DNA of 64,000 nt from JACVRM01 sp963809765 (GTDB lineage Bacteria; Actinomycetota; Thermoleophilia; Gaiellales; Gaiellaceae). The stretch lies in NCBI GenBank assembly GCA_963809765.1, contig CAWEKT010000001.1, positions 124,001 to 188,000 on the forward strand. Direction: 5' to 3'. The position numbers were made by a program, and so were the translations under genes. Of this stretch, positions 37,258 through 44,534 are shown one piece after another. The notes beneath the pieces are model-generated. The model was not told the DNA's origin. It searched no databases and saw nothing but the letters and a program-made list of their open reading frames with translations. Each line of letters opens with the position of its first letter. The stretch's first letter is position 1.

Positions 37258-38440
37258 CGGGCGAGAGCTTCGCAACGGCGTCGAGCAGCAGATCTGGATC
37301 CAGGCCGTGCGCCGTCACGCCGTCGCGGCCGACCATCGTCTCGGCGGCGACGAGCGCGTTCCAGATCGCCTCCTCGGTCGCCTCGACGACGGCGTCGAAG
37401 ATCGGCGTCAGCCAGTGATTCGGGACCATCGAGATCTGCGTCCGCAGCGGGTGGTCGATTGGGTCGTGTGAGGGGACGTCGTTGCCGGTCGCGAAGGCGA
37501 TCGCGATGTCGCCGCTGTAGTTCTCGCCGACACCGCCGACGCGGGCGATGCCGAGCGCCGCGCGCTGGGCGAGCCGGTCGCATTGCGTCGGGATGAGCGG
37601 TGCGTTCGTTGCGACCACGACGATGATCGACCCGCTTCCCGCCGGGATGTCGACGCCGGGGCTGGCGAAGCTCGTCGGCCGCGCCGGCACGGGGACGACC
37701 CCCTCCGTGACCACCGACCCGATCGGCAAGCCGTTCAGGCTGAGGCGGCTCCGGCGGCCGTGGTTCGCCTGCACGAGCACGCCGACCACCCAGCCGCCGT
37801 TGCTCTCGGCAAGCACCCGCGACGACGTCCCGATGCCGCCCTTGAGCTGGTGGCAGACCATGCCGGTGCCGCCGCCGACCGCTCCTTCCTGGACCGCTCC
37901 CGGCGCAGCCGCATCGACCGCCGCGAAGACGTGCTCGGCCGTCACGTGCGCTCCGTAGATGTCGTTGAGGAAGCCGTCCCAGGTCTCGCCGACGACCGGA
38001 AGGGCCCAGAAGTCCGCTCCGGGAGCGCGCTGGCGCCGGTCGAGCTGCACGAGTGTGTCGCGGACGACGCCGACGCTGTGCGTGTTGGTCAGGCCGACCG
38101 CGGACGTGAGCGTCCCGGACTCCCGCACCCAGTGGGACCCCGTCAGCTCGCCGTTGCCGTTCAGGCAGTGGATGCCGGCGAACACCGGCGCGGCCCACGG
38201 CGGCTCCGCGCGCGGGAACACCACCGACACGCCGGTCCGGATCGGGCCGCGCCCGACCTCGAGGGGGCCGTCTCCCTCGATGATGGTCGCGTGGCCGACG
38301 CGGACGCCCGGGACGTCCGTGATCGCGTTCTCGCGGCCGGGCTCGAGCTCGCCGACGGCGAGGCCGAGGTCACGGAGCCGCGTCACGGCGTGGTCGGGGA
38401 GTGCTGTGGAGGGATGGGCATTGGTGACCCGAGCGTGCAT
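37244..38440 (-). CDS. P1-family (DmpA/BapA-like) N-terminal-nucleophile aminopeptidase
   Basis: The 398-aa precursor starts at ATG 38440 and has the family entry block NAITDVPGVRVGHATI, then HCLNGNGELTGSHWV, GTLTSAVGLTNTHSVG and GGGTGMVCHQLKGGIG. The self-cleavage site of DmpA lies before a Ser followed by a hydrophobic strand; here GSGSIIVVVATNAPLIP (Ser codon at 37628-37630) fits well. VGGVGENYSGDIAIAF follows. The family includes L-aminopeptidase/D-esterases, beta-peptidyl aminopeptidases and relatives of nylon-oligomer hydrolase NylC. A TetR site lies 3 bp upstream of the start codon. Junk-like sequence upstream of 38440 in the same frame is not part of the gene. Confidence 0.9.
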   Translation of the reverse strand: MHARVTNAHPSTALPDHAVTRLRDLGLAVGELEPGRENAITDVPGVRVGHATIIEGDGPLEVGRGPIRTGVSVVFPRAEPPWAAPVFAGIHCLNGNGELTGSHWVRESGTLTSAVGLTNTHSVGVVRDTLVQLDRRQRAPGADFWALPVVGETWDGFLNDIYGAHVTAEHVFAAVDAAAPGAVQEGAVGGGTGMVCHQLKGGIGTSSRVLAESNGGWVVGVLVQANHGRRSRLSLNGLPIGSVVTEGVVPVPARPTSFASPGVDIPAGSGSIIVVVATNAPLIPTQCDRLAQRAALGIARVGGVGENYSGDIAIAFATGNDVPSHDPIDHPLRTQISMVPNHWLTPIFDAVVEATEEAIWNALVAAETMVGRDGVTAHGLDPDLLLDAVAKLSPASRA

Positions 38441-38442
38441 AC

Positions 38443-38458
38443 TACCGTTCGTCCGGTA
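38443..38458. promoter_or_regulatory. Predicted TetR operator, site 2
   Basis: TACCGT-TCGT-CCGGTA matches the shared consensus at ten of twelve arm positions and is itself symmetrical in its outer five bases. It lies between the divergent DmpA-like gene (3 bp away) and the TetR gene (20 bp away), so it could control both, including autoregulation. Confidence 0.65.
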
Positions 38459-38478
38459 AGTAATTACGGACTCCGACG

Positions 38479-39123
38479 ATGTCCGTGCGAGACGAAGCAG
38501 CCGTTCCCCGGCGCCGCCGCGGCAGGCCGCCGCTCGTCGAGAACCAGCGCGAGCGCATCCTCGAGCGGGCCGCCGTTCTGTTCGGCACCTACGGGTTCCA
38601 GGGCGTGGGCATCGCCGCTCTGGCAGACGACCTCGGCGTGTCGAAGGCGGCGCTCTTCCACTATTTCCCGTCGAAGCGCGATATCTACGACTCGATCGTG
38701 CTCGACGCGCTTCGCGGGCTGGCCGCCTCGGTGCGCGAGGCCCTGTCCGACGACGACGACCCACGCACGCAGCTGCTCGCCTTCATGCGCGCACACGCCC
38801 GCTACTTCGAGGACAACTACTGGAAGTTCACCGTCATGCTCGTGGGGTTCGGAGGGATCTCGCCTCCGCGCGTCACCGAGGCGGTGGAGATCCGCGACGA
38901 GCACGAGGCGCGTCTGCGCCGGATCGTCGCCGACGGCGTCGCGGACGGAACCTTCAAGGACGTCGACGTCGCCACGACCGGCCGCGCCGTGCTGTCGATG
39001 CTCAACTGGATGGCACGCTGGTTCAAGCCGGGTGGCCCACAGCGTGCGGCGGACATCGCGGAGGACTACGGCGAGCTGCTGCTCGCCGGCCTCGGCGGCA
39101 AGCCCGCGCGACGCCGCCGTTAG
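38479..39123 (+). CDS. TetR/AcrR-family regulator of the catabolic locus
   Basis: The 214-aa protein has a basic N-terminus (RRRRGRPPLVENQ) and a TetR helix-turn-helix with ILERAAVLFGTYGFQGVGI, LADDLGVSKAALFHYFPSKR and DIYDSIVLDALRGL. The C-terminal ligand-binding half (about residues 80-205) is all helical, with FEDNYWKFTVMLVGFGG. It is embedded among the genes it probably represses. The ligand may be an acyl-CoA or pathway intermediate, by analogy with other TetR regulators of CoA pathways. Its stop overlaps the converging CoA ligase stop by 4 bp. Confidence 0.92.
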   Translation: MSVRDEAAVPRRRRGRPPLVENQRERILERAAVLFGTYGFQGVGIAALADDLGVSKAALFHYFPSKRDIYDSIVLDALRGLAASVREALSDDDDPRTQLLAFMRAHARYFEDNYWKFTVMLVGFGGISPPRVTEAVEIRDEHEARLRRIVADGVADGTFKDVDVATTGRAVLSMLNWMARWFKPGGPQRAADIAEDYGELLLAGLGGKPARRRR

Positions 39124-41066
39124 CCGCCGGCCGAGAGGCCGCACGCGCGCACGACCGCGAGCGCCGAGGGGTTCTCGAGCGCCGACGTGTCGCCGAGCGG
39201 CTCGGCCGCGAGGTACGCGTTCCGTGCCAGCCTCCGCATGACCTTGCCTGTGCGCGTGCGCGGCAGCTCCGCGACGAGGTGGACGCGGTGCGGGACGAAG
39301 GGTCGCCCGAGCTTGTCTCCGATCAGCTGCTTGAGCTCCTCCGCCAGGCCGTCGCCCGCCTCCGCGTCCGGCCGCGGAGCCGGCACCGCGAGGAGGACGA
39401 GGGCCTGGCCCCGGATCGGGTCGGGGACGCCGATCGCGGCCGCCTCGAAGATGGCGCCATGCTCGAGGGCGACGCCCTCGATCTCCGCGGGGCCGGCGCG
39501 CTTGCCGGCGATCTTCAGCGTGTCGTCGGCGCGCCCGAGGATGCGGAAGGAGCCGGCCTCGTCGGATTCGACCAGGTCGCCGTGCGCCCACACCCCCGGG
39601 AAGCGCTCCCAGTAGGTCTCGACGAACTGCTCCGGCGCCGACCAGAAGCCGTCCGCCATGCCGACGCACGGTCGCAGGACGACGAGCTCGCCCGGCTGGT
39701 CGCGGATCGCGCGCCCCGCCTCGTCGAAGACGGCGAGCTCGACGCCGGGAACCGCCGAGTTGAAACGCGACGCCGAGATCGGACGGTGGAGGACGTTCGC
39801 GACCAGGCCACCCGAGACCTCGGTGCCGCCCGAGTAGTTGACGAGCGGGAGCCGCCCGTCACCGAAGGCTCGCTGAAACCAGAGGAAATGCTCCGGGTCG
39901 AGCACCTCGCCGGCGGCCATCAGCACTCGCAGCTGCGGCCAGCTGGCGCGTGTCGCAGGGGAATCGGCCGCCAGCGTCCGGATCAGCGTGGGGGAGGCGC
40001 CGAGGTGGGTCACCTCGTGGCTGCCCGCCACCGACGCATAGCGCTCCCAGCTCGGGACGTCGAGCGCCCCGTCGTAGAGCACGAGCGTGCCGCCGAGGCC
40101 GAGGACGCCGTAGATCGTGATCGCCCCGAGGACCCAGCCGAGGTCGCTCGGCCAGAACAGCCTGTCGCCCGCACGGAGGTCGAAGACGTGGGCGGAGTCC
40201 TGGATCACCTTGAGCGGAAAGCCGCCGTGGGTGTGGACGACGCCCTTCGGCCTGCCGGTGGTGCCTGACGTGAAGAGCACCATCAGCGGCGCCTCGGCCG
40301 GCAGCGAGACGGGCTCGGCGCGCGCGTCGTCCAGCAGCTCGTGCCAGTCGAGCGCCCACCCGGGCAGCGGGCGCGGCGACGTCCGCCGGACGACGACGGT
40401 GCGCAGCGTGGTCACGTCGCGACGGAGCTCGGCAACCACGGAGAGCACGTCGACCTCCCGGCCCCGCCGGACGAACGATTCGACCGCGACCAGGCACGCG
40501 GCGCCGGCGAGGGACAGCCGCGAGGCGGCCGCCTCGGCGCCGAAGCCGGAGAAGAGCGGGACGGCGACGCCGCCGAGTGAGGCGACCGCAAGCAGTGCGA
40601 CGACCGCGTCGGCGTTCATCGTCAGCAGGAGCCCGACCCGGTCGCCTTCCTGAACTCCATGCGCGCGTAGACCCGCGGCGAGGCTCGCCACCGAGTCGCT
40701 CAGCTCCCCGTATGTCAGCCGGTTCACTGCCCCCGCCTCGTCCTCGCAGACGAGCGCGACGTCCGCCGCCGTCGCCGGCTCGCGCCCGCGACGCAGCGCC
40801 AGGCTCGCCGCGTTCAGCCGGCCGCCGACGAACCAGCGCGGCCGCTCCGGCCCGTGGTCGAGGTTGACGAACTCGGCGTAGGGCGTGTCCCAGCGCAGGT
40901 CGAGCTCGTCGAGGGTCGCCGACCAGAACCGTTCGGGATCGGCGATCGAGAGCCGGTAGAGCTCGTCGTAGCCGCCGACGCCCAGGCGCTCGATGATTCG
41001 TGTGAGCTGCGAACCGGCCAGGACGTCCGGCGTCGGCTCCCACACAGTCGGCGACGGTCCGCTCAC
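39120..41066 (-). CDS. AMP-forming acyl-CoA synthetase (acetyl/acetoacetyl-CoA synthetase-like)
   Basis: The 648-aa ANL-superfamily enzyme activates a carboxylic acid to its CoA thioester through an acyl-AMP. The N-terminal VWEPTPDVLAGSQLTRIIERL resembles the ACAS_N segment of acetyl- and acetoacetyl-CoA synthetases. The P-loop is LMVLFTSGTTGRPKGVVHTHGG, in two adjoining blocks. Later come YSGGTEVSGG, WAHGDLVESDE, ILGRADDTLKIAGKRAGPAE and the catalytic Lys in PRTRTGKVMRR. It is the last gene of an operon in which all three genes overlap by 4 bp. A keto acid made by the aminotransferase is the proposed substrate, which is inference. Confidence 0.9.
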   Translation of the reverse strand: MSGPSPTVWEPTPDVLAGSQLTRIIERLGVGGYDELYRLSIADPERFWSATLDELDLRWDTPYAEFVNLDHGPERPRWFVGGRLNAASLALRRGREPATAADVALVCEDEAGAVNRLTYGELSDSVASLAAGLRAHGVQEGDRVGLLLTMNADAVVALLAVASLGGVAVPLFSGFGAEAAASRLSLAGAACLVAVESFVRRGREVDVLSVVAELRRDVTTLRTVVVRRTSPRPLPGWALDWHELLDDARAEPVSLPAEAPLMVLFTSGTTGRPKGVVHTHGGFPLKVIQDSAHVFDLRAGDRLFWPSDLGWVLGAITIYGVLGLGGTLVLYDGALDVPSWERYASVAGSHEVTHLGASPTLIRTLAADSPATRASWPQLRVLMAAGEVLDPEHFLWFQRAFGDGRLPLVNYSGGTEVSGGLVANVLHRPISASRFNSAVPGVELAVFDEAGRAIRDQPGELVVLRPCVGMADGFWSAPEQFVETYWERFPGVWAHGDLVESDEAGSFRILGRADDTLKIAGKRAGPAEIEGVALEHGAIFEAAAIGVPDPIRGQALVLLAVPAPRPDAEAGDGLAEELKQLIGDKLGRPFVPHRVHLVAELPRTRTGKVMRRLARNAYLAAEPLGDTSALENPSALAVVRACGLSAGG

Positions 41067-41881
41067 GGCTCCGATCGCCGGGAGCGGAAGCTGCCGAAGT
41101 CCGGCGCACGCTTCTCGACGAGGCCGGCGTGGCCCTCGGCCGACTCGGGCGTGCCGTAGTAGAGCGAGAGCGCGGCGAACGCGAGGTTGCCGATGCCGCC
41201 GATGTGGTCGGAGTCGGCGTTGAACGAGGCCTTGACCACCTTGAGCGCGGTCGGGCCGAGCGCGAGGATCTCGTTCGCCCAGGCGCGGGCCTCGGGCAGA
41301 AGCTGCTCCGGTGGGACGACGGCGTTCACGAGCCCCATCTCGAGCGCCTGCTCCGCCGTGTAGCGGCGGCAGAGCATCCAGATCTCGCGCGCGCGGCGCT
41401 CGCCCACGAGGCGCGACAGGTACGCAGTCCCGAAACCGGCGTCGAAGCTGCCGACGCGCGGGCCGACCTGTCCGAACACGGCGGTGCTGGAGGCGATCGA
41501 CAGGTCGCAGACCACCTGCAGCACGTTCCCGCCGCCGATGGCGTAGCCGTTGACGGCGGCGATGACCGGCTTCGGGAGGGCGCGGATGAGGGCGTGGAGC
41601 CGCTCGACCTGCAGGCCGATCCCGGTCCAGGAGGCGTCGGCGTAGCCGCCCCGTGCGTTCCAGGCGTTCAGGTCGCCGCCGGTGCAGAACGCACGCTCGC
41701 CCGCGCCCGTGAGGATCACGACGCCGATCTCGGGGTCGTCCCCGGCTGCGCTGAGCGCGTCGAGCAGCTCGGTGACGGTGTGCGGCGCGAGGGCGTTCAT
41801 CACTTCCGGGCGGTCGATCGTGATCGTGGCGATCCCGTCGGAGAGCACCACCTGGATGTCGGTGTACGAGGCGGGGCTCAC
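41063..41881 (-). CDS. Crotonase-fold hydrolase, BadI/MenB type
   Basis: GTG 41881 overlaps the aminotransferase stop as GTGA and gives 272 aa; the longer in-frame ORF upstream is an artefact. Blocks are ITIDRPEVMNALAPHT, GERAFCTGGDLNAWN, KPVIAAVNGYAIGGGNVLQ and FGQVGPRVGSFDAGFGTAYL. Then come AREIWMLCRRYTAEQALEMG and LYYGTPESAEG, with the ending KRAPDFGSF. These agree best with 2-ketocyclohexanecarboxyl-CoA hydrolase (BadI), which opens a ring by retro-Dieckmann cleavage, and next with dihydroxynaphthoyl-CoA synthase (MenB). No other menaquinone or benzoate genes are present, and the operon partners favour a BadI-like ring-opening or C-C hydrolase. Confidence 0.85.
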   Translation of the reverse strand: MSPASYTDIQVVLSDGIATITIDRPEVMNALAPHTVTELLDALSAAGDDPEIGVVILTGAGERAFCTGGDLNAWNARGGYADASWTGIGLQVERLHALIRALPKPVIAAVNGYAIGGGNVLQVVCDLSIASSTAVFGQVGPRVGSFDAGFGTAYLSRLVGERRAREIWMLCRRYTAEQALEMGLVNAVVPPEQLLPEARAWANEILALGPTALKVVKASFNADSDHIGGIGNLAFAALSLYYGTPESAEGHAGLVEKRAPDFGSFRSRRSEP

Positions 41882-43239
41882 GCGAGCTCTCCGAGCGCCT
41901 GGTCGAGCACCTCGAGCCCCTCGGCGAGCTCGTCCTCGGTCACCGTGAGCGGCGGCGCGATCAGGACGATGTTGTAGCGCCCGTAGGCGTGCACGCCGGC
42001 CTCGAGCAGGCGGTCGTAGAACCTGCGCATCGAGGTCAGGCCGAAGCCGTCGTGCCAGGCGACCAGCGGCTCGCGCGTCTCGCGGTCGCGGACGAGCTCG
42101 AGGCCGAAGAGCGCGCCGAGGCCGCGCACCTCGCCGATCACCTCGTGCCGCTGCTGCAGCTCCGAGAGACCGTTTCGCAGCCACGACTCGATCTCGTACG
42201 CCCGCTGGAAGAGCCCTTCGTCGAGGTAGGCGCGGAGGGCGGCGCGACCCGTGGCGACGGCGAGCACGTGGCCCGCGTGGGTGTGGCCGACGTCGAAGAG
42301 CCGCCGGTCGAACGTCGCCGCAAGCTCCTCGCGCACGAGCACGCCGCCGAGCGGCGCGTAGCCAGAGCTGGCGCCCTTCGCGAAGACGATCAGGTCGGGC
42401 TCGACGCCGAGGCGGACGGCGGCGAACGCGTCGCCGACCCGTCCGAACCCGGACATGACCTCGTCGAAGACGAGCACGATCCCGTGCTGCGTGGCGAGCT
42501 CGCGGACACCGGCGAGGTAGTCGCGCGGTAGGGCGGTGATGGCCGACGAACCGACAAAGGGCTCGAGGACGATCGCCGCGACGGTCTCGGCGCCCTCGTG
42601 CAGCAGCACGCGGGTGAGGTGGTCCAGCGCGCGCTCGACCTCCTCCGCCTCGTTCGTGGCGTGGAAGGGGCTCCGGTAGAGGTACGGGCTGAAGAAGTGC
42701 AGGAAGCCGGTGACGCCCGGCAGCGGGTCACGGTGGCGGTCGACGCCGGTGAGGCTGCTGGCGCCGATCGTCCCCCCGTGGTAGGAGCGGTACGCGCTCA
42801 GCACCTTGGTTCTGCCGGTCGCGAGCCGGGCGATCTTGACGGCGTCGTCGTTCGCCTCGGCGCCGCCGCTCGTGAAGTGCACGCGCCCGCCCCCGGCCCA
42901 GGGCGCGATCCGCACGAGCTCGCTCGCGTACTCGGCCCGCACGTCGTTGACGTACATCGGCGGTGCCCAGCAGAGCCGCTGCGCCTGCTCCTGGATCGCC
43001 GCCACGACCGCCGGATGACCGTGCCCGAGGTTGACCGTGACGTAGCCGCTCGTCAGGTCGAGGTAGCGCTTGCCCGTGCTGTCGAACAGATAGCTGCCGC
43101 GGCCCTCGACCATCACCGGCGGCGGCGCGGAGCCCTGGATAGTCCACGGCATCAGCACCGACCGGTGCTGCTCCGACCACAGCTCGGCGGTGGTCGCGGT
43201 TCCCGAGCTCGTCGGCCCGGTGTCCAAGATGTCCTTCAT
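41878..43239 (-). CDS. Class III (omega/beta-amino acid) PLP aminotransferase
   Basis: The 453-aa enzyme has the fold-type I class III layout: SYLFDSTGKRYLDLTSGYVT, LGHGHPAVVAAIQEQA, then VHFTSGGAEANDDAVKIAR, YRSYHGGTIGASSLTG, VLVFDEVMSGFGRVG and the PLP lysine in LIVFAKGASSGYAPLGGV. Members move the amino group of omega- or beta-amino acids or amines to pyruvate or 2-oxoglutarate. The protein starts at ATG 43239 and is first of a three-gene operon with 4-bp overlaps. TetR site 3 lies 20 bp upstream. The exact amine is not predictable from sequence alone. Confidence 0.92.
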   Translation of the reverse strand: MKDILDTGPTSSGTATTAELWSEQHRSVLMPWTIQGSAPPPVMVEGRGSYLFDSTGKRYLDLTSGYVTVNLGHGHPAVVAAIQEQAQRLCWAPPMYVNDVRAEYASELVRIAPWAGGGRVHFTSGGAEANDDAVKIARLATGRTKVLSAYRSYHGGTIGASSLTGVDRHRDPLPGVTGFLHFFSPYLYRSPFHATNEAEEVERALDHLTRVLLHEGAETVAAIVLEPFVGSSAITALPRDYLAGVRELATQHGIVLVFDEVMSGFGRVGDAFAAVRLGVEPDLIVFAKGASSGYAPLGGVLVREELAATFDRRLFDVGHTHAGHVLAVATGRAALRAYLDEGLFQRAYEIESWLRNGLSELQQRHEVIGEVRGLGALFGLELVRDRETREPLVAWHDGFGLTSMRRFYDRLLEAGVHAYGRYNIVLIAPPLTVTEDELAEGLEVLDQALGELA

Positions 43240-43258
43240 GCCAGCCCCCGCATCTATT

Positions 43259-43274
43259 TACCGACCAATCGGTA
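43259..43274. promoter_or_regulatory. Predicted TetR operator, site 3
   Basis: TACCGACCAATCGGTA is a perfect 6-4-6 palindrome in an AT-richer stretch 20 bp upstream of the aminotransferase start. It is the best match to the consensus shared with 34096-34111 and 38443-38458. Confidence 0.7.
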
Positions 43275-43289
43275 GCATATCAACGAGGC

Positions 43290-43658
43290 TCAGGCGCTCT
43301 TCGCGTCCAGCCGCTGGAGCAGCTCGTGCGCGGCGAGCTCGACCTCCTTGTGCCGCCACTCGGCCGCCCGGTAGACGCAGGCGATCAGGCCGGTGCGGTG
43401 CACGCGCCGGAAGTCGCCGTAGACGAACGCGTACCGCGCCTTCGTCTCGTCCGACGCGCCTTCCGTCAGTCCCAGGTGCCACGCCCCGTACTCCTCCCAG
43501 GAGTGCTGCTCCAGGAAGGTGTTCTCCTGCTCGGCGCGCGGCTGCGCGTCGCCCCAGTCGCTGTCGAGGACGTACTGGCGGGCGTCGATCAGCTGCTGCG
43601 CGTGACGCACCGCGGCGTCGTTGACGGTGTACGAGGCGATCGCGCCATTGTGCTGCAA
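43290..43658 (-). CDS. Conserved actinobacterial hypothetical protein, 122 aa
   Basis: The protein has VRHAQQLIDARQYVLDSDWG, TFLEQHSWEEYGAWHLGL, SDETKARYAFVYGDFRRVH and YRAAEWRHKEVELAAHELLQ. The many Trp, Tyr and His residues and the tight spacing suggest a small, strongly conserved helical domain. I recall similar proteins across actinobacteria but no assigned function. It is transcribed in the same direction as the aminotransferase operon but lies upstream of TetR site 3, so it is probably separate. Confidence 0.75.
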   Translation of the reverse strand: MQHNGAIASYTVNDAAVRHAQQLIDARQYVLDSDWGDAQPRAEQENTFLEQHSWEEYGAWHLGLTEGASDETKARYAFVYGDFRRVHRTGLIACVYRAAEWRHKEVELAAHELLQRLDAKSA

Positions 43659-43752
43659 CGGGGCCCTGGGCCGGCACGCCGGAGACAGTCACAGCGCTTT
43701 CGGGTCGCAGCTAGCGTGACGGTGTCGAGCCGTCAGGAGGAGGTACGTCGCA

Positions 43753-44229
43753 ATGGCTGAGAGGAAATCTGCAACGAAAGGCACGCAGAAGGCGGCGAAG
43801 AGAACCGCCGCGTCCAAGGGATTCACGGCGGACGAGCGCGCTGCGATGAAGGAGCGCGCACAAGAGCTGAAGGCGGAAGCGCGCCGCGCCAAGGGCGCAG
43901 ACGGGGAGAGCGACCTGCTCGCGAAGGTCGCCGAGATGCCGCCGGCGGACCGCGCGAAGGCGAAGCGGCTCCACGCGATCGTCAAGGCCAACGCGCCGAC
44001 CCTCTCGCCAAAGACCTGGTACGGGATGCCGGCCTACGCCAAGGACGGCAAGGTCGTCTGCTTCTTCCAGAGCGCGCACAAGTTCAAGTCGAGGTATGCG
44101 ACCGTCGGCTTCAGCGACGAGGCGAACCTCGACGACGGCGCCATGTGGCCGACCTCGTTCGCGCTGAAGGACCTGACGGCCACCGAGGAGAAGAAGATCG
44201 TCGCGCTCCTGAAGAAGGCGGTGCGCTGA
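43753..44229 (+). CDS. DUF1801-type protein with Lys/Ala-rich N-terminus
   Basis: AGGAGGAGG precedes ATG 43753. Residues 1-55 are basic, Ala-rich and helical. The DUF1801 domain follows, with LLAKVAEMPPADRAKAKRLH, LSPKTWYGMPAYAKDGKVVC, FFQSAHKFKSRYATVGF and EKKIVALLKKAV. DUF1801 (YdhG/YjhX-like) proteins are small and of uncertain role, sometimes linked to metal handling. The extra N-terminus may bind nucleic acid. A hairpin closes the transcript. Confidence 0.8.
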   Translation: MAERKSATKGTQKAAKRTAASKGFTADERAAMKERAQELKAEARRAKGADGESDLLAKVAEMPPADRAKAKRLHAIVKANAPTLSPKTWYGMPAYAKDGKVVCFFQSAHKFKSRYATVGFSDEANLDDGAMWPTSFALKDLTATEEKKIVALLKKAVR

Positions 44230-44230
44230 G

Positions 44231-44259
44231 GCGGTCCGGTCTCTTCCGGGACGGACCGC
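44231..44259 (+). terminator. Hairpin after DUF1801 gene
   Basis: GCGGTCCG (44231-44238) pairs with CGGACCGC (44252-44259) around a 13-nt loop, just after the stop codon. Confidence 0.6.
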
Positions 44260-44534
44260 GCGCGAGGGCCAGACGGCGACGACCGGATACGCATGTCCGC
44301 AGTCCTGGCTCGCTGTGCCGATCGCTCCAGCGGTGGGACGTGCCGCAGAGCACCGCACCCGAGGAGTGGCGCTGACCGGTCGTTCATCCCGTTTGGGTGA
44401 TGTCTCTCCACGGGCGATCCGGCGAGAGTTTTCCGCGTCGACGCCCTCTCTCAGGATCTCGACGGCAGCGCTGCCCACCTGGGCGAACCACAGCAGGCGG
44501 AGTAGTCGGCCCGACCGGCGGAGGAGGAAGGGAA
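44260..44534. other. Gap without a supported gene, upstream of peptide operon
   Basis: The 275 bp before the dipeptidase contain in-frame codons upstream of ATG 44535, but their composition is not protein-like and no ribosome-binding site supports them. GAGGAGGAAGGG at 44521-44532 marks the real start. The less GC-rich stretch at 44385-44435 may hold the operon promoter; no clear -35/-10 pair is visible. Confidence 0.5.

Noticed and set aside
37583..39241. A 552-aa plus-strand frame over the DmpA-like and TetR genes.
   Set aside because: It overlaps two genes with clear motifs and itself shows only Arg/Asp-rich composition.
41882..42184. N-terminal extension of the BadI-like protein.
   Set aside because: The extra 100 residues are the shadow of the aminotransferase gene. 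GTG 41881 overlaps its stop as GTGA and starts the conserved domain.
44397..44534. Longer start for the PepD-like dipeptidase.
   Set aside because: No ribosome-binding site or conserved residues; GAGGAGGAAGGG lies directly before ATG 44535.
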